A DNA stretch of 42,245 bases from a virus. The translations under genes were made by a program, and so were the position numbers. Below the pieces are notes generated by a model. It did not search any database, was not told where the DNA came from, and worked only from the letters and a program-made list of their open reading frames with translations. Shown here piece after piece: positions 7,968-17,100 of this stretch. Within the stretch, counting starts at the first letter, position 1. Every line of letters starts with the position of its first letter. The stretch covers positions 1 to 42,245 of IMG/VR virus record IMGVR_UViG_3300044614_001887; one strand, written 5' to 3'.

Positions 7968-8240
7968 ATGTCGCAGATCGCCTTCGATCCCCTCACTGGC
8001 AACCTCATCAGCACGACCGCTCAGGTGGCGCAGCTCGACTCCTCGGGCCAGATCAGCGGCGCGATGATCCCCGACGATTTCGACGATGTGCAGCGTTTCC
8101 CGACTCTCGCCGATTTCCCCGCCGAAGGCGTCGTAGCCCGCATCTATTTTTCAGCCGACAACAATGTCCCACACCGTTGGGATGTCGAAACCCTTTCCTA
8201 CATCCCCATCGTCGCCGATTCGGACGGCGGTGAGTTCTAG
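7968..8240 (+). CDS. Hypothetical small fibre-associated protein, 90 aa
   Basis: It starts SQIAFDPLTGNLISTTAQVAQLDSSGQISGAMIPDDFDDVQRFPTLADFP. The central 'FPAEGVVARIYFSADNNVPHRWD' portion and the end 'YIPIVADSDGG' resemble the short modules found in phage fibre proteins, where a parameter-like 'ADFPAxGxxxxIYxxxDxxxxYxWD' strand pattern recurs. Function is unknown; a fibre or fibre-base role is inferred from neighbours. It sits between another small gene and a coiled-coil fibre. Confidence 0.6.
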   Translation: MSQIAFDPLTGNLISTTAQVAQLDSSGQISGAMIPDDFDDVQRFPTLADFPAEGVVARIYFSADNNVPHRWDVETLSYIPIVADSDGGEF

Positions 8241-8280
8241 GACTAACCCCGCAGAACAACCCCAATACCCCTAAAACATC

Positions 8281-9051
8281 ATGGCAAATATCAGAATCAA
8301 ACGCCGCTTGACCGGCGCAGCAGGAGCCCCCGCAAGTCTTCTTTCGGGTGAGCCAGCGTATAACAAAGTTGACGGCATCCTCTACATCGGCGACGGCTCC
8401 GCAGTCGTGCCAGTCGGTGGTGCTCACTACGCGACCGCAGCAGCCCTCGCCAGCGAGAGCAGCGCCCGCACATCGGCAATCTCCTCGGAGAACTCCCGTG
8501 CCGTTGCAGCGGAGCAAGCCCTCGGCACACGCATCGACAATGTCCTCAGCAATGTTGACGGCGCAGCCCTCGACTCCCTCACGGAAGTTGTCTCGGCCTT
8601 CCAATCGGCAGACAGCACGCTGAATGGTGCCATCACCAGCCTCGCTACCAGCGCCTCCTCGGCCCTCACAGCCGAAGTCAACCGCGCCACCGCAGCCGAA
8701 GGCGTCATCGCCGCCAATCTCGCCACCGAGATCAGCGACCGCGCTGCTGCCATCACGACCGTCCAATCGAACATCAACACCGTTGCAGGCAATCTCTCCA
8801 CAGAGACCTCCGCTCGCACCAGTGCTGATTCCACATTGACCTCGAACCTCTCGAGCGAAATCTCGCGTGCGACCGCCGCTGAAGGCGTCATCGCCGCCAA
8901 TTTGGCGACCGAGATCACGGATCGTGCCTCAGCAGTGACCGCAGTGACCAACTCGCTGAACAGCGAGATTTCACGCGCCACAGCAGCCGAAAATTCTCTC
9001 GATTCGCGTTTGGACGCCATCGAAGCCGAGATCGACGGCGGCAGCTTCTAA
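8281..9051 (+). CDS. Coiled-coil tail fibre protein
   Basis: A 256-residue protein. The N-terminus (IKRRLTGAAGAPASLLSGEP, then AYNKVDGILYIGDG) fits the virion-anchoring head domain seen in many phage fibres. The rest is a heptad-like coiled coil rich in A, S, T and E, with near-identical repeats: RATAAEGVIAANLATEI recurs around residues 138 and 199, with further SARTSADSTL and SEISRATAAE copies. The DNA is repeated correspondingly around 8689-8744 and 8871-8926. It ends RLDAIEAEIDGG. A homotrimeric fibre stalk is the likely role. The leader ends CCCCTAAAACATC-ATG with no Shine-Dalgarno, and a terminator-like hairpin follows. Confidence 0.75.
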   Translation: MANIRIKRRLTGAAGAPASLLSGEPAYNKVDGILYIGDGSAVVPVGGAHYATAAALASESSARTSAISSENSRAVAAEQALGTRIDNVLSNVDGAALDSLTEVVSAFQSADSTLNGAITSLATSASSALTAEVNRATAAEGVIAANLATEISDRAAAITTVQSNINTVAGNLSTETSARTSADSTLTSNLSSEISRATAAEGVIAANLATEITDRASAVTAVTNSLNSEISRATAAENSLDSRLDAIEAEIDGGSF

Positions 9052-9070
9052 GCTCCCCTCCCTCCCCACA

Positions 9071-9117
9071 GCGGCGGTGCGGTTCCAACCCGCCCGCCGC
9101 CCCAGGGGCCCTTTCTT
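9071..9117 (+). terminator. Probable terminator after coiled-coil fibre gene
   Basis: GCGGCGGTGCGG (9071-9082) can pair with CCGCCCGCCGC (9090-9100) with one mismatch or bulge around a short TTCCAAC loop. GGGGCCCTTTCTT follows. It lies in a 99 bp gap between two same-strand genes. A partial terminator is plausible, as the T-tract is short. Confidence 0.5.
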
Positions 9118-9145
9118 AAAACTTAATCCTTAAAACTTAAAACTT
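9115..9145 (+). repeat. AACTTAAAACTTAA leader repeat, copy 1
   Basis: The AT-rich motif CTTAAAACTTAATCCTTAAA with a further AACTTAAAACTT directly precedes the ATG at 9151. The same motif (AACTTAAAACTTAATTCTTA) precedes the start at 11952. It may act as an unstructured translation leader or a promoter -10 region. Confidence 0.6.
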
Positions 9146-9150
9146 CCCAA

Positions 9151-9519
9151 ATGGCCACGGTCATAAAACTCCTCCGCAGCACGGTAGCAGGCCGAGTCCC
9201 TACCGCCGCGCAAGTGGCGCAAGGGAGCCTCGCCATCAACTTGGCCGACCGCCGACTTTACAGCAAAGACCACACCAACGAAGTTTTCCGCCTCGCCCGC
9301 CCCCGCGACCCCTCGGACTACCAACTCCTCCACGCCGCAGACGGCAACCACCTCTACCTCGGCCGCCTCGCCTGGGCAGACTACCCCGCCTCCGGCCCCG
9401 CCGAGGACGCCACCGCCTGGACGGTCTACAAAATCACCACCAACTCCGCAGGCGATGTCGTCTCGGAGCAATCCGCCACCGGCGCGTGGTCAAACAAAAC
9501 CAACCTCCAATTTTCTTAA
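9151..9519 (+). CDS. Fibre/receptor-complex protein with anchor domain, 122 aa
   Basis: It begins ATVIKLLRSTVAGRVPTAAQ, then VAQGSLAINLADRRLYSKD. This fits the 'IxxLRSxxxGxxPxxxxLxxGELAINxxDxxLYxKD' pattern of phage fibre N-terminal anchoring domains. The remainder (NHLYLGRLAWADYPASGPAE, WTVYKITTNSAGD) is beta-rich and ends GAWSNKTNLQF. It is probably a small fibre or fibre adaptor. The start is directly behind an AT-rich leader repeat. Confidence 0.65.
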   Translation: MATVIKLLRSTVAGRVPTAAQVAQGSLAINLADRRLYSKDHTNEVFRLARPRDPSDYQLLHAADGNHLYLGRLAWADYPASGPAEDATAWTVYKITTNSAGDVVSEQSATGAWSNKTNLQFS

Positions 9520-9539
9520 ACCCAAAAAATCCAAACACC

Positions 9540-9821
9540 ATGAACGCTACAGCACCCATCGAAATCAACGGCAGACAATACCCAAAATTTTCGCTCAATT
9601 TGGCCATATCGGGCCGGTATCTGGGCGATGGTTCTTCAGACGCCAATGTCGCCATGCGTTTGGTCCCCACTTGCATTGAAAACGGAGAGGTCATAACTGC
9701 TGACGCCGAGGCCAAGGGCATCGCTCTCGGATCACTGGCAGGTGCAGACGCCGCAACTCAGCAGGCCGTAGGCGCGATCCAAGCCGCCCTCCAATCCTAC
9801 ATCACCGCGAAAGGACTTTAA
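9540..9821 (+). CDS. Hypothetical virion-type protein, 93 aa
   Basis: It starts NATAPIEINGRQYPKFSLNLAI and ends in an Ala/Gln-rich helix (LAGADAATQQAVGAIQAALQSYITAKGL). The ATG at 9540 follows an A/C-rich leader (AAATCCAAACACC) and lies after the previous gene's stop. The frame extends upstream to 9486, but that would overlap the previous gene. No known domain. It lies between two fibre-type genes with a 2 bp gap to the next. Confidence 0.6.
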   Translation: MNATAPIEINGRQYPKFSLNLAISGRYLGDGSSDANVAMRLVPTCIENGEVITADAEAKGIALGSLAGADAATQQAVGAIQAALQSYITAKGL

Positions 9822-9823
9822 TT

Positions 9824-11386
9824 ATGGCAACCTACTTTGCCCGCAAAGCCGGGAACATAAACGCCGCCGATGTCTGGGCTACCGCGCCCGCCGGAACGGC
9901 AGCGGCGGTCACATTCGCCAGCGGCGATGTCCTCATGGCCAATTCATTCGCCATCACGGTCAATGTGTCGCTTGACCTTGGCGGCACGGGGCAACTTCGC
10001 AACGACACCACAGGGGGAGCAACAGGAGGCGGAGGATTCACGCTCTCGGACGGAATTACGCTCACGGCAAATATCTTTGCAGGCACAACCACCGTTGCTT
10101 GTGTGACAGCCAATCCGTCTACCAACATATTTATTGTGGGGAATGTTACGGGCGGAACTGGCGGATCAAGCTCTGCTCATGGAGTTGTTACCGGAATAAA
10201 TACAGGGACACTAACAATAACTGGTAACCTAACAGGCGGTGCAGGGTTGTCAGCGGGAACTGCCGCTGTTAGCAATGTGGCTGCCATATTGGTTGTGGTT
10301 GGAAATGTCACAGGCGCGTCTAACACTTCATTTGGAACAGGCGAGGGAATCCGCCTAACTGGGGCCGGTAATTGCACGATAACTGGAAATGTGACGGGTG
10401 GTGCGTTTTCCACAAATTATGGTGTAAGAGCAACTTCAACAGGCAATACAACTGTTGTAGGTCAAGCCATCGGTGGCGTTGCCGCACCTGCAATCAACAA
10501 CGAATCCACGGGTCAAGTCACCGTAACCCGCGCAGTCGGCAACGGCTTTGGTGGTGGCTCTGTTGGGTTGTCCGCAGCGGTCGGCGTAAGCAATGTGGTG
10601 AGTCAATCGTCCATTACAATCGTTGAGCAAATCGAATTTGGAACCCTTGGCCAAAGCCCAGTCAATGGCCGCATCCGCCTCAAAAAAATGGGAACTAATG
10701 TGGCCGTCTTCAACTTCTGCGACACCGCAGGCGCAAAGACACTCATCGACGCAACGCAAAACGCCGCAATGCCCGCCGCCAGCAATGTGCGCAGCGGCGT
10801 GAGCTACGCGAGCGGTGCTCTAATCGGATCGTGCGAAGTGCCAGCCGCTTCGTCGGTGGCTTTTGGCGTCTCTGTTGACAACACAACAGGCACAGCCTTA
10901 CTCACAGGCGCAGCCGTAGCAGCATCCGTGTGGGGAGCGGCAACACGCTCCATAACGGGTGGCACGGTTGATACCCTCACCAACCCGCCGACCGTGCCAA
11001 CGGTCGTCCAAATTCGCCAAGAGATGGACAGCAATTCCACCAAGCTCGCAAACCTTGACGCCACCGTCTCAAGCCGCCTCGCGCCATCCGGCACACTGGC
11101 AGTCGTCACGACATTGACCAACGCGCCAACCGTCCCAAGCGCCGCTTCAATCCGTGCTGAAATCGACAGCAACAGCACACAGCTCGCAGCCATCAAGGCA
11201 AAGACAGACAATCTCCCCGCCTCGCCAGCAGCGACCGGAGACATTCCTACAGCCGCGCAGAACGCCACCGCCGTCTGGTCCAAACCGGCAAATGAATTGA
11301 CGGTGGCAGACTCCATCGGTGAACGCGCAAAGCAACAAAGCACGGTATCAATTACTGGCGCTCAACTCGCAGCCGCCCTCAGCTAA
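9824..11386 (+). CDS. Glycine-rich beta-solenoid tail fibre/appendage
   Basis: A 520-residue protein. Residues ~20-270 are built of short, Gly/Thr/Val-rich beta repeats (GNVTGG, GNLTGGAG, GNCTITGNVTGG), as in right-handed beta-solenoid tail fibres. The second half has 'VWGAATRSITGGTVDTLTN' and two similar 'I-R-x-E-[MI]-D-S-N-S-T-x-L-A' helical segments (IRQEMDSNSTKLANLD; IRAEIDSNSTQLAAIK). It ends in a short 'ITGAQLAAAL' helix. The 10.1-10.5 kb portion is AT-richer than its flanks, as expected of a fast-evolving or exchanged receptor-binding region. The stop overlaps the first holin-like gene by one base. Confidence 0.7.
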   Translation: MATYFARKAGNINAADVWATAPAGTAAAVTFASGDVLMANSFAITVNVSLDLGGTGQLRNDTTGGATGGGGFTLSDGITLTANIFAGTTTVACVTANPSTNIFIVGNVTGGTGGSSSAHGVVTGINTGTLTITGNLTGGAGLSAGTAAVSNVAAILVVVGNVTGASNTSFGTGEGIRLTGAGNCTITGNVTGGAFSTNYGVRATSTGNTTVVGQAIGGVAAPAINNESTGQVTVTRAVGNGFGGGSVGLSAAVGVSNVVSQSSITIVEQIEFGTLGQSPVNGRIRLKKMGTNVAVFNFCDTAGAKTLIDATQNAAMPAASNVRSGVSYASGALIGSCEVPAASSVAFGVSVDNTTGTALLTGAAVAASVWGAATRSITGGTVDTLTNPPTVPTVVQIRQEMDSNSTKLANLDATVSSRLAPSGTLAVVTTLTNAPTVPSAASIRAEIDSNSTQLAAIKAKTDNLPASPAATGDIPTAAQNATAVWSKPANELTVADSIGERAKQQSTVSITGAQLAAALS

Positions 11387-11568
11387 TGGACACTCACCAA
11401 GCCACCGCCTCGTTCACCGGCCTGCTTGCTACGGCGACGGGGCTCACGGTCTCCATGCTGCCGGAGCTTGAAGCATGGCTGCGTGTGGCCTCGCTCGTCA
11501 TCGGCTGCGCAGTCGGCCTCGCCTCGCTCTATGCCATCCTCAGAAACAAAAAGCACCCCCATGAATAA
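11386..11568 (+). CDS. Holin-like small membrane protein 1
   Basis: A 60-residue protein whose ATG overlaps the previous stop (TAATG). A weakly hydrophobic segment (ATASFTGLLATATGLTVSML) is followed by a clear membrane helix (LRVASLVIGCAVGLASLYAIL) and a positively charged tail (RNKKHPHE). This is the architecture of a class II or III holin. It starts a cassette with a second membrane protein, a lipoprotein and a lytic enzyme, which supports a lysis role. Which of the two membrane proteins is holin and which antiholin cannot be told. Confidence 0.6.
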   Translation: MDTHQATASFTGLLATATGLTVSMLPELEAWLRVASLVIGCAVGLASLYAILRNKKHPHE

Positions 11569-11728
11569 CATCCTCGCCCGCCTCAAAGAAAAATCCACCT
11601 ACGCTGGCCTCGCCGCACTCCTCAGCGCATTCGGCCTCGTCATCGACCCCGCCTTGTTTGGCCATGCCTCGACAATTCTGATCTCCCTCGTTGGCCTCTA
11701 CGAAATTGTCCGCCGGGAAAAGAAGTAA
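11561..11728 (+). CDS. Holin-like small membrane protein 2
   Basis: A 55-residue protein: NNILARLKEKSTYAGLAALL, then SAFGLVIDPALFGHASTILI, then SLVGLYEIVRREKK. Two hydrophobic segments are separated by a short polar turn. The 'RLKEKSTYAGLAALLSAFG' opening and 'GLYEIVRREKK' end are typical of small phage holins. It overlaps the previous gene by 8 bp and the next start by one base (TAATG). Together with the preceding protein it forms a holin/antiholin candidate pair. Confidence 0.65.
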   Translation: MNNILARLKEKSTYAGLAALLSAFGLVIDPALFGHASTILISLVGLYEIVRREKK

Positions 11729-11892
11729 TGATCCACCCCGCCCAGATCGTCACCGGCCTCCTGGCCACGGCGTTTGCCGTAGGAGCCCTCCTACTCCTCG
11801 GCGGATGCAGCACTCTCGGCGTCTCGCTCCAGACGGACTACGGACAATTTTCCTACACGCTCCCCGAGGTGCCAGCCCTCAAGGATAAATGA
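11728..11892 (+). CDS. Small lipoprotein, spanin-like, 54 aa
   Basis: Only 54 residues long. The N-terminus has a signal peptide with hydrophobic core (IVTGLLATAFAVGALLLLGG) and a lipobox L-L-G-G-C, with Cys27 as the lipidation site. The mature part is about 28 residues (STLGVSLQTDYGQFSYTLPE...). Its position between holin-like genes and the lytic enzyme suggests an outer-membrane spanin-type lysis lipoprotein (Rz1-like), which would imply a Gram-negative host. No inner-membrane spanin partner is evident, so this is tentative. Confidence 0.6.
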   Translation: MIHPAQIVTGLLATAFAVGALLLLGGCSTLGVSLQTDYGQFSYTLPEVPALKDK

Positions 11893-11920
11893 CCACAGAG
11901 GACACAGAGAGCACAGAGGT
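11891..11920 (-). repeat. Dispersed TCCTCTGTG-family repeat, copy 2 (inverted)
   Basis: Read on the minus strand this is CTCTGTGTCCTCTGTGGTC, matching copy 1 near base 670. It starts inside the stop codon of the small lipoprotein and fills the gap before the AT-rich leader of the lytic enzyme. Confidence 0.85.
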
Positions 11921-11921
11921 A

Positions 11922-11947
11922 GAACTTAAAACTTAATTCTTAAAACT
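11922..11947 (+). repeat. AACTTAAAACTTAA leader repeat, copy 2
   Basis: AACTTAAAACTTAATTCTTA followed by AAACTCCTG lies directly upstream of the ATG at 11952. It is nearly identical to the sequence upstream of the start at 9151. Confidence 0.6.
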
Positions 11948-11951
11948 CCTG

Positions 11952-12497
11952 ATGCTCCCCCCGAGCCGTCCCCAACAAGCCAAGTCTAAAACGCAAGCCC
12001 TGCTCACCAAGGCCCGCGTGGATGATGCCGTGGCGCTGGTGGGCATTCGTGGCTACTACCGCGACAGCATGGGAGTGTCAGGCGAGAATGACCGGGGCAT
12101 CTACGACGACGCCATTTTCCTTGTCTCGCCAAACGCCTACGCCACCTTCAACGCCAACACCGATCCGAGCGTGAAGCGCCAAGGCATCGCTGTTCTAAAG
12201 CCTGGCGTGCATCGCTACCGCAAGGGCAAGCATGGCCTCAGTAAGCCCGGCGGCGGCTACCCCGCCCTCCGCCCCGCAAACCCCGCCGAAGAACTCCCCG
12301 TGACCCGTGACGGCCAAGGCGACAGCATGGGCATCGCCATCAACATCCACAAAGGCGGCTTCCGCACCACCAGCAGCGAAGGCTGTCAGACGATCTACCC
12401 CAGCCAGTGGGAGTCTTTCATTTCCCTGGTCTATTCCGAAATGGACCGCGCCGGGCAGAAGACAATCCCTTACCTGCTCGTCGAGGAGGAAGCATGA
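11952..12497 (+). CDS. Putative endolysin, L,D-transpeptidase (YkuD)-like fold
   Basis: A 181-residue protein in the lysis cassette. The 'INIHKG' and 'SSEGCQTI' segments place His133 and Cys145 in an H-x(n)-S-x-G-C arrangement like the catalytic motif of YkuD-type L,D-transpeptidases and carboxypeptidases. Upstream segments include GIRGYYRDSMG, NDRGIYDDAIFLVSP and a GKHG turn. The motif supports action on peptidoglycan stem peptides in the periplasm, with an endolysin role inferred from the holins and lipoprotein beside it. No signal peptide is seen, consistent with holin-dependent release. The stop overlaps the next start (ATGA). Confidence 0.65.
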   Translation: MLPPSRPQQAKSKTQALLTKARVDDAVALVGIRGYYRDSMGVSGENDRGIYDDAIFLVSPNAYATFNANTDPSVKRQGIAVLKPGVHRYRKGKHGLSKPGGGYPALRPANPAEELPVTRDGQGDSMGIAINIHKGGFRTTSSEGCQTIYPSQWESFISLVYSEMDRAGQKTIPYLLVEEEA

Positions 12498-12733
12498 GCG
12501 CCAAACGCAAGCCCGCCACCCGCAAAGCCGTGCTGGAGCGCATCCGCAGGGAGCTCGTCGAGCAATTCGATGTCGGTCTCGCAGTGGTGAGTTGGGAGGA
12601 AGGTGGCACGACCTACCACATGGATTTGAAATTCGGGAACCAATACGCCGTCGAAGCACTGGCCGACAGGACCAGCGACATTTTGTTCCCCATGGAAGAC
12701 GACGAAGAAGAAGAGGAGGAAGAAGCATCATGA
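12494..12733 (+). CDS. Small acidic-tailed protein, 79 aa
   Basis: A basic N-terminal helix (SAKRKPATRKAVLERIRREL) is followed by a short beta region (GLAVVSWEEGGTTYHMDLKF) and an acidic tail with seven consecutive Glu. GGAGGA precedes the start inside the end of the previous gene, a good Shine-Dalgarno. Start and stop both overlap neighbours by four bases (ATGA). No family recognised; an accessory to lysis or to the downstream phosphoesterase is possible. Confidence 0.6.
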   Translation: MSAKRKPATRKAVLERIRRELVEQFDVGLAVVSWEEGGTTYHMDLKFGNQYAVEALADRTSDILFPMEDDEEEEEEEAS

Positions 12734-13737
12734 AAACATCCTGGAGTTCCATAGCCCGCGAGCAAGCGGACAAGGCGCACAAGACCGAAGTCGATGCGCT
12801 CAAAGCCAAGCTCGCGCAATACCAAGCCAGCGTCGAGTCGCTGGAGAAGCAACTCGGCATCGCCTTGAGCCTCGGCAAGACACGCATCCGCCCGCAGCCG
12901 CTCTCGGTCTCGATGAACGACAAAGCCGAGGCCGTCGCCATCGCGCTGGCCAGCGATTGGCATGTGGAAGAGACGGTGGAAGCGGCATCGGTAAACGGCC
13001 TCAACGAATACCGCCTGCCCATCGCCAAGACTCGCATTGAGAAATTTTTTAGCACCATTTGCCGCCTCACCGAAATCGAGCGCGGCGGGGCCAAGATCGA
13101 CGACCTCATCCTCTGGCTCGGCGGCGATTTGATGACCGGCATGATTCACGAAGAACTTGCCGAATCAAACAGCAAGACTCCGACGCAAGTCATCCTCTGG
13201 CTCCAAGACCGCCTCGCAGACGGCCTCGCCACCCTCAAGCCGCATTTCAAACGCATCATCATCCCGACAAACTACGGCAACCACGGCCGCACCACCGTGA
13301 AGCCTCGCCACGCCACAGGTGCCGCGCACTCTTACGAATGGCTCCTCTACAAAATTCTCGAAGGCCGCTTTCACGGCGACCAGCAGATCGAATGGCAGAT
13401 TGCGGATTCCTACTTCAACTTCATGACGGTCTATGACCGCCGCCTGCGCTTCCACCACGGCGATGGACTCAAATTTCAAGGCGGCATCGGGGGCCTCACG
13501 ATCCCTACCGAAAAGGCAATCGCTTCATGGAATAAGTCGCCCAACCGAGCCGACCTTGATCTCTTCGGGCACTGGCACCAATACCAGCAAAACCGGCACT
13601 GGCTCTGCAACGGAAGCCTCATCGGCTACAACGCCTACGCCCTCTCGATCAAAGCCAGCTTTGAACCGCCGACGCAGACCTATTTCCTGCTCGATAAGAA
13701 ACGCGGCCGCACCATGACCTCCCCCATCTACCTATGA
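12730..13737 (+). CDS. Calcineurin-like metallophosphoesterase
   Basis: A 335-residue protein. A coiled-coil start (~1-45) precedes a metallophosphoesterase core with the family's metal ligands in order: D76-W-H78 (ASDWH), G-G-D133, N184-H185 (NYGNHGR), H242-H243-G (FHHGDG) and H281-W-H283 (GHWH). Such enzymes hydrolyse phosphomono- or diesters with two metal ions; the substrate here is unknown. Related phosphoesterases occur in other short-tailed phages within the structural operon. ATGA overlaps link it to both neighbours. Confidence 0.85.
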   Translation: MKTSWSSIAREQADKAHKTEVDALKAKLAQYQASVESLEKQLGIALSLGKTRIRPQPLSVSMNDKAEAVAIALASDWHVEETVEAASVNGLNEYRLPIAKTRIEKFFSTICRLTEIERGGAKIDDLILWLGGDLMTGMIHEELAESNSKTPTQVILWLQDRLADGLATLKPHFKRIIIPTNYGNHGRTTVKPRHATGAAHSYEWLLYKILEGRFHGDQQIEWQIADSYFNFMTVYDRRLRFHHGDGLKFQGGIGGLTIPTEKAIASWNKSPNRADLDLFGHWHQYQQNRHWLCNGSLIGYNAYALSIKASFEPPTQTYFLLDKKRGRTMTSPIYL

Positions 13738-14156
13738 CCTGGAAACACCTCGCCAAAAAGTCCAACTCCCTCCCGCCCGGCTGGAGCACCGCCGACGAAA
13801 TCGCCGCCGACCTCGACTGCGAACCAAGCGAAGTCCCCAAAATCCTCGCCGCCGCCATCCGCGACGGCCAAGTCGAGAAGCAAAACTTCCCACACTGGCA
13901 ACCCGGCAGCCGCCAACTCCTCTACCAAACCGGCTACCGCCAACGCACGGCTGGAACCAAATCCTCCCCCGCCGCAGCGGAAACCATCCCCGGCATCCCT
14001 GGCGATCTCCTGCCAAAAGTCCGCGAGAAAATCCTCGCCCACCCGCACAAAACCGCCAGCGGCATCCGCGACCTTTTTAGCAGCAACAACCGCCGCCGCC
14101 TCAGCACCCCGGCCATCCGCACCCTCCTTGACAAACCTCCCCACAATAAAAGGTAG
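13734..14156 (+). CDS. Hypothetical protein with winged-helix-like N-terminus, 140 aa
   Basis: The first half (WSTADEIAADLDCEPSEVPK, ILAAAIRDGQVEKQNF, then W and Y residues) looks like a winged-helix: a 'T-A-D-E-I-A-A-D-L' first helix, a recognition-helix-like 'V-P-K-I-L-A-A-A-I' and a beta wing. The C-terminal half (LPKVREKILAHPHKTASGIR) is helical and basic. I do not know the family. It overlaps the phosphoesterase stop by four bases and abuts the nozzle-like gene. Confidence 0.6.
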   Translation: MTWKHLAKKSNSLPPGWSTADEIAADLDCEPSEVPKILAAAIRDGQVEKQNFPHWQPGSRQLLYQTGYRQRTAGTKSSPAAAETIPGIPGDLLPKVREKILAHPHKTASGIRDLFSSNNRRRLSTPAIRTLLDKPPHNKR

Positions 14157-17100
14157 ATGCCCGATGACCAAACAATCGTAGAAGGTGATGCCGGATTCCT
14201 CGGCATGGCCTCCCGCCTCAACCCGCTGCAACTCCAGCCGGGCATGGTGCAATACTGCGAAAACATGCGCCTCGACCGAGGCGTAGCCCAGACTCGCAAA
14301 GGCGCGAAGCGGGTGGCTAATGAAATCTCGCTGCCGGGAGATTTTCAGTTTGTCCGCTCCACGGGAGCATCGATGACTCTTGCCGCAGACCGATCCATCA
14401 CAATCACCCGCAGTGGCACGACAGCCACCGCCACCATTGCCTCTGGGCATGGCTACGCGGCCAATGATCTCCTCAACATCCGAGGCGCGACTCCAGACGA
14501 TTACAACGGCGATTGGTTTATCACGAATGTGACGGCTACCTCGTTTAGCTACACGCTGCCAAGCGATCCGGGAGTGAATGCGAGTGGTTCGATTTTTGCT
14601 AACAAGGGGCCGATCATTAAACAGGTCTATGAAGGTGGAATTTTCGCCTCCGGCCTCTACTCGTCGCCGCGTCTGGATAATGCCAGTGAATATATCGTCC
14701 TGGCTGGACCAAGCTCGGCTTTTTTGTGGAAGCAAAATGGGAGTGTCATTTCCAAAAGCTACCCAACCACAGACACCATTCTTTCAACAGATGATGTCTC
14801 GATCCTGCAAGCCTTCGACAAACTTTACATCCTGCGCGACCGGGCAGAGCCAAAGATTCGCATCAGCGGCATCACGCAGACCGGCGGCACGCTGAATACC
14901 CTGCGCGACATCTGGCTTTTCAGCACCACCAGCATGATTGCGGTGGGCGACCTCGGGACGATTCTTTCCTACAATGGCAAAATCTGGGCGGCGCAAGTGA
15001 CCGGAACCGACGAGGGTATCAATGCCATCTGGGCGGCCAACGCGACGAATGCTTGGGCGGTCGGAAACAACGGGACGATCTTGAGATGGAACGGCGCGTC
15101 TTGGACTGCGCAGACCAGCGACACGACAGAAAACCTCTTGGCTGTGTGGGGCACCAGCGCCTCGCATGTCGTCGCGGTAGGGACTAACGGGACGATCTTA
15201 ATTTACAATGGCACATCATGGTCTCCGCAGACGAGCAACACCGCCTTGACTCTGCGTGGCGTGTGGGGCACGGCGGCAAATAATGTTTACGCCGTGGGCG
15301 ACACCGGCACCATCCTGCGCTGGAACGGCACGGCATGGGCAACGCTCACCAGCGGCACGACCGATTCCCTTAATGCCGTGTGGGGCACGGGTAGCACAAA
15401 CATCTACGCGGTGGGAGCCTCGGGGCGCATCGTGCGTTCGACCAATGGCACGGCATGGACTTCGCTGACAAGCGGAGTGACCGACACGCTCAACGCCGTA
15501 TGGGGCTCTGGCACGACTAACATTTTTGCGGCTGGCAATGGCGGCCGGTTGCTGCGCTCGACGGATGGCACCACATGGGTGGCTCTCACCTCCGGCACAA
15601 CGGGCGACCTTTATGGCGTGCGAGGCAGTGCCTCCACCAACCTGGCTGCCGCAGGCTCTGCTGGCACCATTCTCCTCAGCACAAACAGCACGACCTGGAC
15701 CGCCGTGGTGCGTGGAGTGGCCACCGCCACCAGCGCTGCACCGCATGGCTACAAGGTCAACGAGGCGGTGCGAATCAGCGGAGTGGTCGATCCGGCCACA
15801 TTGCCGGAGGGCGTCACGACCTCCGAAGCATACAACGGCGAATTTATTATCCGCTCGGTGCCCAGCACGACCACCTTCACCTACTCGGTGCCGGGCACCA
15901 CTTTTGCCTTGGCGGCAGGAGCGATGTTCAGCCAGCGCGTGCAGCCTTCGCTAATCTGGGATGGAGATCCCGACACCAATTTCACCCGCGTCAACATAGG
16001 CACGCTGGCCTCGCTCAATTCGCTTTCCTTTATCGGCATGCCTTCCACGGCGATTGCGACCTACTTTAACAACCAAGTGGTGGTGGCGCGTGGCCGCGAC
16101 GAGATTTTGGTTTCCGATGTTTTCGATGGCGAGACCTACGACGCCATCCTCAAGACCTTTCGAGCCAATGCGGGGTCGAACGATTACATCGTGGCCGTCC
16201 ACCCATTCGCCGAGCAGCAGCTTCTTATTTTCTGCCGAAATTCGATTTACTTGGCGACCGCTGCCTTGGATGCCTCGGGCAACATCGATCCGGTCAACAG
16301 CTCGCTCATGCTGCTCACCAACGAAGTCGGCTGCGCGGCCCGCCGGTCGGTAGTGACCGCAGGCACGGCGGTATTTTTCCTCAGCGACCGGGGAGTTTTT
16401 CGGCTAGATAGCCAGTTTGACCTCAAGCTGCGCGGCAATACCAAACCGCTCTCGGACGAGATCAGCGACCAGATTGCAAGGATCAACACCAACGCCATTA
16501 CAAAATCCTGCGCGGCCTACTACGACAACCGTTTCTACTTGGCCGTGCCACTCATGGGCGACGACAAGCCGGTGACTTCGCTGATCCGCCCGAATCTGGC
16601 GACCAATACTGCCCGCGCCACGGTGGCCAAGCATGGCTACAAGGCCGGTCAATTCATCACCATCAGCGGCGCGGTGCAGGATGCCTACAATGGCACCTGG
16701 GCGATCAGCAATGTGACGACGAACACCTTTGATTTTGTTGTGCAAAACCTGCCGGATTCCCCGGCCACCGGCACGATCCTCGCCAATCGCGGAGCCACCG
16801 CGCCGACGACGGTTTTTATTTACAACATGCTCAACCAACAATGGGAGAGCAAGGACACCTACAATTTTCCTCTCGACGGGTTCATTGTCGCCACCTTCGG
16901 CAAGGAGCGCCGCCTTTTTGCCAACTCGGTCAATGGACGCCTCTACCTGCTGGATGAAAGCGCGGACGGCTACGACGACACCCAGACCGCCGATGACCAA
17001 TTTGAGTATGTCGAAGGCACTCTGCTCACCCGGCGCTACACCTGGGGCACTCCGAGCCCGAAGCGCATCCACCGCCTGCAAGCCAATGTCCTCACCACTA

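Noticed and set aside
12703-12729. GAA/GAG simple repeat as a regulatory tract
   Set aside because: It is the coding sequence of the poly-Glu tail of the 79-aa protein and overlaps the next start in the usual way.
14892-15710. CRISPR-like or tandem DNA repeat array
   Set aside because: The repeats of about 120 bp are in frame, diverged, and explained by the seven-repeat propeller domain. No CRISPR array is present in the window.
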